From Bdellovibrionales bacterium (GTDB lineage: Bacteria; Bdellovibrionota; JAFGOL01), in assembly GCA_022707945.1 (NCBI GenBank), contig JAKIZQ010000008.1, positions 1 through 10,122 of the forward strand: a stretch of 10,122 nt of DNA. Reading direction: 5' to 3'. Made by a program: the position numbers and the translations under genes. The notes under the pieces were generated by a model, which saw only the letters and a program-made list of their open reading frames with translations, did not search any database and was not told the origin of the DNA. This document shows positions 5,429-10,122 of this stretch, piece by piece. Position 1 is the first letter of the stretch. The number at the start of each line of letters is the position of its first letter.

Positions 5429-6031
5429 ATGTCTTACATACCAGAACCGATAGAAAAATTAGTGAGGGAACTTAATGGACTTCCCGGTCTTGGTGTTAAA
5501 ACAGCGTATAGGATAGCTTTCTATATTGCAGACTCGGCAGATATTAAAGCAGATAATTTTAGTGTGGCACTAAAACAAGTTAAAGAAAGAATAAAGATAT
5601 GTAAAACATGTTTTGGCTATTCTTTAGACGATGACTGTAGGATATGTTCAGATATTTCAAGAGATAAAAAGTCTTTGTGCGTCGTAGAAAGACCGCAGGA
5701 TATTTTTGTAATGGAAAGAGGTGGCTTTAAAGGTTCATATCATGTTTTGCATGGAGTGATATCTCCGCTTGATGGAGTTGGCCCATCAGATATAAAATTA
5801 AAAGAACTTTTTGAGAGGCTGGATTCTTGTGAAGTAACAGAACTTGTTATAGCATTAAATCCAAGTGTAGAGGGCGATGCTACTACTATGTATATAGCAA
5901 AACACATAGCAGGCAGGGATATAAGGGTATCAAGGCTTGCGAGAGGGGTACCAGCAGGTGCTAGTATAGATTATATAGACGACACCACGCTTTGTAGAGC
6001 TATAGAAGAAAGACAGGATGTGTCATGTTAG
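5429..6031 (+). CDS. recR: Recombination mediator protein RecR
   Basis: RecR acts with RecF/RecO to load RecA at gaps. The 200-residue length is typical. Domains in order: a helix-hairpin-helix (LNGLPGLGVKTAYRIAF, residues 15-31), a zinc finger with Cys58, Cys61, Cys70 and Cys73, a TOPRIM domain starting near SLCVVERP (Glu87) and including HGVISPLDGVGP, and the conserved ALNPSVEGDATTMYIA, followed by a C-terminal RLARGVPAGASIDYIDD matching the family's SRLAxGxPxGxxLEYxD motif. The start at 5429 has AGGAG about nine bases upstream, 12 bases after the dnaX tau stop. The classical dnaX-ybaB-recR order lacks ybaB here. All its arginines use AGA or AGG. It overlaps the next gene by seven bases. 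Confidence 0.97.
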   Translation: MSYIPEPIEKLVRELNGLPGLGVKTAYRIAFYIADSADIKADNFSVALKQVKERIKICKTCFGYSLDDDCRICSDISRDKKSLCVVERPQDIFVMERGGFKGSYHVLHGVISPLDGVGPSDIKLKELFERLDSCEVTELVIALNPSVEGDATTMYIAKHIAGRDIRVSRLARGVPAGASIDYIDDTTLCRAIEERQDVSC

Positions 6032-6429
6032 ATAAAAGATTTGATAAGATAAAATTCTTGATGGAAAATTTTTCTGCTTCCACCAATGCTGTTGGGATGG
6101 CCTTGATAGGCTCAAGCGGGGATATGCTTGGAGAATATGGAGAACTTGATCTTTCTATTATATCAGAGGCTGTGAGCCTTATATCAGCAAGAACTAGAGA
6201 CCTTTATAAATTCCTTAACGGAATAGATAATGAGGAATTTTGCTTGTATTCAGAGGGTTCTAAAGGGAACTTCGTGGTATACTCAGTATCCACTAATATA
6301 TTTATGATAGTATTTTTTCCTAGTACTACAGATATTTTTATGTTGAAGAATGATTTTGATAAGATGGCACTAAAAATGAGAGAACTACTAAGTGCCATGA
6401 GTGCAGGTAACAAAGTATGTCGTTTATAA
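6025..6429 (+). CDS. mglB: Roadblock/LC7 domain protein, MglB-like
   Basis: The 134-residue product looks like one Roadblock/LC7 domain. It has an N-terminal helix (FDKIKFLMENF), a strand with a GSSGDMLGEYG turn, a long central helix (ISEAVSLISARTRDLYKFL), two strands (EEFCLYSEGSKGNFVVYSV and NIFMIVFFP) and a C-terminal helix (FMLKNDFDKMALKMRELLSAM). This is the MglB pattern; MglB dimers act as GTPase-activating protein for MglA in polarity control. It is about 25 residues shorter than Myxococcus MglB and lacks the acidic C-terminal tail as I recall it. Identification rests mainly on fold order and on the overlap with mglA (13 bases). The ATG at 6025 overlaps the recR stop and has AGGA (6015-6018) six bases upstream. 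Confidence 0.82.
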   Translation: MLDKRFDKIKFLMENFSASTNAVGMALIGSSGDMLGEYGELDLSIISEAVSLISARTRDLYKFLNGIDNEEFCLYSEGSKGNFVVYSVSTNIFMIVFFPSTTDIFMLKNDFDKMALKMRELLSAMSAGNKVCRL

Positions 6430-7010
6430 ATTATTCGTCTAAAGAAATAAATTGTAAGATAGTTTATTATGGCCCAGGACTTAGTGGGAAAACCACACAA
6501 CTTAAGTATATCTATGATACATCAGAACCTGATACCAGAGGAAAACTTATTGCAGTTTCTGATGAGAATTCCAGGACGCTATTTTTTGATTTTCTGCCTA
6601 TGGAGATGGGTAACATTAATGGTTTTAAATCCAGATTTCATCTTTATACAGTGCCAGGGCAAATACCATATGAGTCCAGTAGAAAATTAATATTAAAAGG
6701 CGTTGATGGTGTTGTCTTTGTAGCAGACTCACAAAGAGAAAGAATGGATGCAAATAAAAGATCTTTGGCAAAACTTTCTGAATATCTTGAAGATTATGGC
6801 TATAGCATAAACAATATACCTTTGGTGTTCGCTTATAATAAACGTGATATAAATGGTGTAGTTCCTTTAGATGAAATATCAAAGGAGCTTAACTCTTTTT
6901 CTGCCCCAGAGTTTGAAACAGTCTCTGTTTCTGGTACTGGTGTTTTTGATGTGCTTAAGAGTATAACTAGGTTAGTCCTAGAAGAACTTAAAGGCGGACG
7001 TAAGATATAA
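6417..7010 (+). CDS. mglA: Ras-like small GTPase MglA
   Basis: The 197-residue protein opens MSFINYSSKEINCKIVYYG, nearly the Myxococcus MglA N-terminus, with residue numbering preserved. The P-loop GPGLSGKTT is at 19-27 (Ser23 replaces the usual Cys), the catalytic Arg53 follows in NSRTLFFDF, and TVPGQ is at 78-82 with the activating Gln82 and Thr78 in place of the Ras Asp. The specificity motif NKRD is at 141-144 and the terminal SGTG segment is near the end. MglA-GTP marks the leading cell pole and drives pilus placement and gliding in Myxococcus, and related roles are known in Thermus and Bdellovibrio. Here it should be cytoplasmic and controlled by the MglB-like neighbour. Translation is coupled, since the start lies within mglB. 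No membrane anchor is visible. Confidence 0.96.
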   Translation: MSFINYSSKEINCKIVYYGPGLSGKTTQLKYIYDTSEPDTRGKLIAVSDENSRTLFFDFLPMEMGNINGFKSRFHLYTVPGQIPYESSRKLILKGVDGVVFVADSQRERMDANKRSLAKLSEYLEDYGYSINNIPLVFAYNKRDINGVVPLDEISKELNSFSAPEFETVSVSGTGVFDVLKSITRLVLEELKGGRKI

Positions 7011-7028
7011 TAAAGACGGAGGATGCAG

Positions 7029-7301
7029 ATGAAACTGTTCATTAAGATAATTATTGTCCTTATAGCTATAATAATAATATCTCAGCTTGAATATAAAGGA
7101 AGGAAGATACAAACTTATATAGAGGAATATATAAGGTCTTTAAATACTAAAGAAGAACCTGTCGTGGTCCCTGAGATAAGAGAAGAGAACAATGCTCAAG
7201 AAAAGGTTCAAGCTCAGCCTGATCAAGTTAAAAAGAAAAGTACAAACGTGGATATAGACGATAAAGATAGAAAGGAATTACAAAAAATATTAGAACAGTA
7301 A
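7029..7301 (+). CDS. Small membrane-anchored protein after mglA, unknown
   Basis: The 90-residue product has one N-terminal hydrophobic helix (KLFIKIIIVLIAIIIISQL, residues 2-20). A charged region rich in Glu, Lys and Gln follows, probably with a helix at EEYIRSL and a flexible middle of Pro/Glu/Gln repeats (EEPVVVPEIREENNAQEK), ending in a short helix (DRKELQKILEQ). I recognise no family. GGAGG at 7018-7022 is six bases before ATG 7029, so that ATG is preferred over the one at 7023 that touches the ribosome site. It is 18 bases after mglA and likely in the same transcript, so it may be an MglA partner or membrane adaptor; this is inference from position only. Its last 12 bases overlap the opposing psd gene. 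Confidence 0.72.
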   Translation: MKLFIKIIIVLIAIIIISQLEYKGRKIQTYIEEYIRSLNTKEEPVVVPEIREENNAQEKVQAQPDQVKKKSTNVDIDDKDRKELQKILEQ

Positions 7302-8054
7302 TGCCCTCGCTTTTAACTCTAACTTTGTAAGGTTTTTTTTGAACGTATCACTGTCGTTAGATAGTAGCACGATAGAAGAACCCAGCTCAAAGAACCCAAG
7401 TTCTTCTCCTTTATTAACACGTTGTCCTTTTTGTTTTAATATCTTTATGCCTCTAACTGCGCAGGCTCCTACTATTATCATGCATATTTTGTGTTCCTTA
7501 TTATTGATGTTAACGACTATCCTTTCGTTAACGGCATATAAGTTCTTTACTAACTTTGTTCCAAAATTGTTGACGGGAAAACACATTGCTGGGATCTCTT
7601 TTATATTATCTATCACCCCATCGATTGGGAGATGGAAACGATGATAATTCCTTGGTGAAAGGTATATAACCAGGTAGGAACCTTTTTGGTAGCTCTTTAC
7701 TAGCTCATTATCTAGGACAAGTTCCTTTACATTATAATTATGCCCTTTTACACGTATTAATGTTTCGTTATCTATTAAACCTGATTCTTTTATTAATCCA
7801 TCACAAGGAGAGCTTATCCATGAATCAGTAAGTGGTCTAACGTTAAGGTCTATGTTTCTCGAAAAAAAGTCCCTGGTGTTTTTAAATTCTTTTAGTGGTT
7901 TTTTGATCTCCGCAAAATCCTCTTTTTTCATCTTTAGGAATAAGGTCCCAAAGATAGTGAAGTATTTATGCCTTAAAAGCACAGGAATCCTTATGGCTGA
8001 AAAGGCCTTTACTATAGTGCTGTATAAGATGAAAAGGTAGTTTAAGTATGTCAT
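7290..8054 (-). CDS. psd: Phosphatidylserine decarboxylase proenzyme
   Basis: Psd converts phosphatidylserine to phosphatidylethanolamine in the inner membrane. The 254-residue product shows the family motifs in order: FFSRNI and RPL (about 62-75), SPCDG with the catalytic Asp85, YLSPRNYHRFHLP with His138 and His141, and FFELGSSIVLL near the C-terminus. Autocleavage between Gly225 and Ser226 should give the beta chain and the pyruvoyl group at the new alpha-chain N-terminus. The cleavage tetrapeptide is LGSS instead of the common LGST; the last residue is not the cleaved one. An N-terminal hydrophobic part suits membrane association. The ATG at 8054 has no good ribosome site. It stands alone on this strand and ends inside the small gene after mglA. 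Confidence 0.94.
   Translation of the reverse strand: MTYLNYLFILYSTIVKAFSAIRIPVLLRHKYFTIFGTLFLKMKKEDFAEIKKPLKEFKNTRDFFSRNIDLNVRPLTDSWISSPCDGLIKESGLIDNETLIRVKGHNYNVKELVLDNELVKSYQKGSYLVIYLSPRNYHRFHLPIDGVIDNIKEIPAMCFPVNNFGTKLVKNLYAVNERIVVNINNKEHKICMIIVGACAVRGIKILKQKGQRVNKGEELGFFELGSSIVLLSNDSDTFKKNLTKLELKARALLF
7321..7340 (+). terminator. Possible weak Rho-independent terminator for the dnaX-mglA operon
   Basis: AACTTTGTAAGGTT (7321-7334) can form a five-pair stem including one G-U, followed by eight T (7333-7340, partly overlapping the stem). It lies just after the last gene of the operon, inside the opposing psd coding region, where little free space exists. The stem is short and AT-rich, so the call is weak. 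Confidence 0.25.
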
Positions 8055-8125
8055 TTACTTTTAAAAATATATGGATTATAGAAAAAACACAATAAACAAA
8101 TCCTAAAGGTAAAGGGGTTCTACTG

Positions 8126-8389
8126 ATGAAAATATCCGATGTAAGAGAAGAGCTTCAAGATTATTTGCAGGTGGTTAACAAAAGTAACCTTCCGCCATGG
8201 GTGGTAGAAGCGTTAGACAGCTGGTGCAGGTCTGTTTTTATGGGAGTTAGCAAATTTAAATATTGGGATGCAGACAAACAAAAGAACGAAGTTCCAGTTA
8301 CCCTAGATGTACTTAGAACGTTAATAGAACCATATAAAGAGTTCAACAAGTTCAAAACATGGCTAGATAGAAACAACGGTGCCAAATAG
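8126..8389 (+). CDS. 87-residue protein of unknown function upstream of trmB
   Basis: A clear ribosome site, AAAGGGG (8111-8117), lies eight bases before ATG 8126. The product is soluble, with no signal or membrane segment, and rich in aromatics (five Trp in 87 residues, in PPWVV, DSWCR, KYWDAD and KTWLDR among others). Predicted helices lie at about 3-17, 24-40 and 58-80. I recognise no domain. Its stop (TAG 8387-8389) overlaps the GTG start of trmB at 8379, implying coupled translation, but no functional link is evident. Confidence 0.75.
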   Translation: MKISDVREELQDYLQVVNKSNLPPWVVEALDSWCRSVFMGVSKFKYWDADKQKNEVPVTLDVLRTLIEPYKEFNKFKTWLDRNNGAK

Positions 8390-9041
8390 GTTCTTAAATC
8401 CTTATATAGAAAAGATAAAAGATTTTAGTGGTGTAGTGTTCTTTGGTGAGGAGTGCAAAACTCTTCTTAATGGACTTAATCATCCTGTTTTTTTAGATAT
8501 AGGCTGTGGTAACGGAGAAAATCTTGTGCAACAGGCTACTGAGAATCCACAAAATTATTATATAGGCGTAGAACTTCAGTATAAAGAGGTTTATAGGACA
8601 GCGTTAAAGATACAAAGAAAGGGACTGAATAATTGCAAAGTTTTTCAGATGGATGCAAAAAAACTCCCAGAACTCTTTAAGGATAAAAGGATAGCTGGTG
8701 TTAACATACTGTTCCCAGACCCGTGGCCTAAAGCAAAACAAAAAAAGAACAGACTGATTAATAATGATTATATGAAGGCTCTTTTTTCAAAAAGCATAGA
8801 CGGTGCTATTTTTAAGTTTCGGACCGATAATGATGATTATTTTTTAGATATGTTAAGGACTATATACTCCATGAGAGATGATCACTCTATTGATATCAAG
8901 GAGCTGAGCAGGGATATATATAATAAGGTAAAAATAGAGCACAAAGATATAACTGCTTTTGAGAGGATATTTATTAAACAAGGCTTTCTTATAAATGCGC
9001 TTTATTTTATTTTTAATAAGTCTATTAAAAAATATGATTAA
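8379..9041 (+). CDS. trmB: tRNA (guanine-N7-)-methyltransferase
   Basis: TrmB adds a methyl group from S-adenosylmethionine to G46 in the variable loop of tRNA. The 220-residue protein has the SAM-binding motif FLDIGCGNGE (residues 38-47), the acidic GVELQ at 63-67, FPDPWPK at 112-118, which is the family's signature, and FRTDNDDYF at about 147-155. The usual basic HHKRR region after PDPWPK is here AKQKKNRL, still basic but with no histidine. The GTG start at 8379 is supported because MPNRFLNPYI gives a sensible TrmB N-terminus and the reading frame overlaps the preceding gene, so translation is probably coupled; there is no strong Shine-Dalgarno site. It converges with the next gene and overlaps it by 17 bases. 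Confidence 0.95.
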   Translation: MPNRFLNPYIEKIKDFSGVVFFGEECKTLLNGLNHPVFLDIGCGNGENLVQQATENPQNYYIGVELQYKEVYRTALKIQRKGLNNCKVFQMDAKKLPELFKDKRIAGVNILFPDPWPKAKQKKNRLINNDYMKALFSKSIDGAIFKFRTDNDDYFLDMLRTIYSMRDDHSIDIKELSRDIYNKVKIEHKDITAFERIFIKQGFLINALYFIFNKSIKKYD

Positions 9042-9834
9042 AGATTGTCATCATGATCTCAAAAAGTATCAAAAGTACTATTGTCAGTTCTAACCAAAAA
9101 CCGCTTCTTGCAGAAGAAAGGTTGGTTATTAAGGATAGGTTCTCTTGTATTAGTTTTAATTTATAATCTATTGCCTTGAACCTTGGTGCTATCTCTAACA
9201 TCCTCTTTATATTGCCATAAAGTTTATCTAAATATGGGTCGTCCCAAACCTCTTCTGGTGAATCAAAAACAAAAAGATTGGTTATAATGTTCTGTTTTGT
9301 TTGCATGCTCTCTACCATAAAGTTTACAAGGTCCTTTGTGTTCCTTGGAATAGAGCTTCTTGCTTTTAATTTTGTAAGATAATTGGTTGATTGCTCTAAA
9401 ATATTCTCTACATGTTGCTCATAATAATCTAGTACGACGCTATGAGAAAGCAATAATGCGGTTATTCTTAGCGGTTGGTCGTCTAGATCTTCTAGATTTA
9501 TTCCATCAAAATCTATTCTTGTCTTTTCGCCAGTCCTTATTGCAAGACTATCTGATACAGATGTAAGGTCTGATTGTATCCCGCTTATTACAGCAGAGAA
9601 TTCGTTGAGGAACCTTGTTATAACTTCTTCCTGTTGTGCTTGTGGGCAATTAAAAAAAGCTATTGCACCAAAATTGAATATGTACATCCTGAAATCTTGG
9701 GAGTGTAACTCTAAATACTCGCTGGACCTGCTTGCAATCACGCCACCGATCACCAGATCAATGTTGTTTAATGATCTTATTGGGATTTTTTCGCATATTC
9801 TGTATGCGGTCATTTTGTGTTTTTTTGATTCCAT
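9025..9834 (-). CDS. RMD1/DUF155 family protein with C-terminal membrane anchor
   Basis: The 269-residue protein matches the DUF155 (RMD1/Sif2-type) family, found in bacteria and in mitochondria of yeast and animals. It has an N-terminal strand region ending in FRMYIFNFGAIAFFN (about residues 48-62), the family's conserved F-x-F-G-x-x-V-F type segment, a central helical part (ILLSHSVVLDYYE-like and PRNTKDLV), and a C-terminal transmembrane helix (FWLELTIVLLILFEIMM, about 245-263) with the family's usual WLE-x-x-I-x-x-L pattern. The biochemical role in bacteria is unknown; eukaryotic members sit in the mitochondrial inner membrane. ATG 9834 is the longest start and lacks a ribosome site; ATG at 9813 is a possible alternative. 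Confidence 0.8.
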   Translation of the reverse strand: MESKKHKMTAYRICEKIPIRSLNNIDLVIGGVIASRSSEYLELHSQDFRMYIFNFGAIAFFNCPQAQQEEVITRFLNEFSAVISGIQSDLTSVSDSLAIRTGEKTRIDFDGINLEDLDDQPLRITALLLSHSVVLDYYEQHVENILEQSTNYLTKLKARSSIPRNTKDLVNFMVESMQTKQNIITNLFVFDSPEEVWDDPYLDKLYGNIKRMLEIAPRFKAIDYKLKLIQENLSLITNLSSARSGFWLELTIVLLILFEIMMTIFNHIF

Positions 9835-9872
9835 GGCAAGAAATATTAGTACATAAGGTGTAGTATATCTAG

Positions 9873-9878
9873 TATAAT
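9873..9878 (+). promoter_or_regulatory. Perfect TATAAT -10 box, close to the ATG at 9887
   Basis: TATAAT at 9873-9878 ends eight bases before ATG 9887. Initiation about seven bases downstream would put the 5' end at about 9885, leaving no room for a leader. No good -35 hexamer is seen 16-18 bases upstream. A near-duplicate TAGTATATC sits just before it (9861-9869), beside TAGTATAATC at 9870-9879. If used as a promoter, the mRNA would be leaderless. Confidence 0.4.
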
Positions 9879-9886
9879 CTTTAATT

Positions 9887-10122
9887 ATGAAGAAACTGGT
9901 ATTCTGTTTTTTAGGATTAGCTTCTTTATGTGCTTTTAGTGCAGATGATAAGGTTTTTGTTACTCATGCTTTTTACAGTAACATAATGTTCGATGAAAAT
10001 GCCCCAGATGAAAGTCACATCAATTTTGAGGGATTTATAAATAACATTAACAATACAGTTAGCGGTAACTGTATATCAAGAACTGAAGGTGTAGACGTTT
10101 ATAAATATTGTAATATACAGAA
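9887..10122 (+). CDS. Exported protein with signal peptide (3' truncated)
   Basis: The reading frame starts at ATG 9887 and remains open to the end of the window, so at least 78 residues are visible. The N-terminus is a clean signal peptide: MKKL, a hydrophobic core (VFCFLGLASLCAF), then SA-DD, with signal peptidase I cutting after Ala19. The mature part begins DDKVFVTHAFYSNIMFDENAP and contains two cysteines (in GNCISR and YKYCN). No family is recognisable from this fragment. No Shine-Dalgarno sequence precedes the start, and a TATAAT box lies eight bases upstream. The remainder lies outside the window. Confidence 0.7.
   Translation, partial: MKKLVFCFLGLASLCAFSADDKVFVTHAFYSNIMFDENAPDESHINFEGFINNINNTVSGNCISRTEGVDVYKYCNIQ

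Noticed and set aside
6469..6690. Second plus-strand frame inside mglA
   Set aside because: Out of frame with a near-perfect MglA and without a ribosome site.
7339..7644. Plus-strand frame inside psd
   Set aside because: Psd on the minus strand has all catalytic motifs; this frame is low-complexity hydrophobic shadow sequence.
8055..8125. Divergent promoters between psd and the 87-residue gene
   Set aside because: TTTACT (8054-8059) and TATAGA (8077-8082) are 17 bases apart but match only four of six positions each in very AT-rich DNA, so I do not call them.
9041..9080. Hairpin after trmB (ATCATGAT and AGTA...TACT elements)
   Set aside because: Stems are four bases or palindromic without a loop, with no T-run, and they lie inside the opposing DUF155 coding region.
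1..10122. Insertion sequence, CRISPR array, phage or defence island
   Set aside because: No transposase, integrase, nuclease or repeat-spacer pattern is visible on either strand; the genes are mostly housekeeping or envelope genes with uniform composition.

Overview
The window is AT-rich (about one third G+C by eye), densely packed bacterial DNA. Arg is written almost entirely with AGA/AGG codons, and no mobile element, CRISPR array or rRNA/tRNA gene is visible. The best phylogenetic hint is an MglA whose motifs sit at the same residue numbers as in Myxococcus MglA. It lies next to a Roadblock (MglB-like) gene in a dnaX-recR-mglB-mglA order that I associate with deltaproteobacteria-type lineages (Desulfobacterota, Myxococcota, Bdellovibrionota and relatives). 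The exact taxon cannot be fixed from this window.

Layout. Positions 2-1671 (+) hold a 5'-truncated membrane-anchored protein, an NAD(P)H-dependent FMN reductase and a cysteine-rich lipoprotein, tightly packed. Positions 1773-3682 (+) hold five overlapping genes that look like a small Flp/Tad-type pilus cassette: a Flp pilin, a small unknown membrane protein, a TadG-like protein, a TadE-like protein and a short CpaB/RcpC-like protein. A 12-bp perfect inverted repeat places the pilin start codon in a stem and its ribosome binding site in the loop. Positions 3745-3850 encode the small bacterial SRP RNA (4.5S type, GAAA tetraloop). It runs directly into the dnaX leader, so the longest dnaX reading frame starts wrongly inside the RNA gene; the real start is the TTG at 3867.

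Positions 3867-7301 (+) form a housekeeping and polarity operon: dnaX, recR, mglB-like, mglA and a small membrane protein. dnaX carries a run of nine A (5035-5043). The zero frame stops 15 codons later, while the -1 frame stays open to 5416 and encodes the tau-like C-terminus. This is the pattern expected for gamma/tau production by programmed frameshifting or transcriptional slippage. RecR acts in recombinational repair. MglA/MglB are a small GTPase and its regulator that, in relatives, set cell polarity and place pili or motility machinery, which makes the pilus cassette 3 kb upstream a notable neighbour.

Positions 7290-8054 (-) encode phosphatidylserine decarboxylase, overlapping the preceding operon tail to tail. 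Positions 8126-9041 (+) hold an 87-aa unknown protein translationally coupled to trmB (tRNA m7G46 methyltransferase). Positions 9025-9834 (-) encode a DUF155/RMD1-family protein with a C-terminal membrane anchor. From 9887 (+) an exported protein starts and runs off the window; its TATAAT box is so close to the ATG that the mRNA may be leaderless.

The strongest points for follow-up are the dnaX A9 slippage site, the pilin start-codon hairpin, and the compact pilus cassette with its SAF-less CpaB-like protein.
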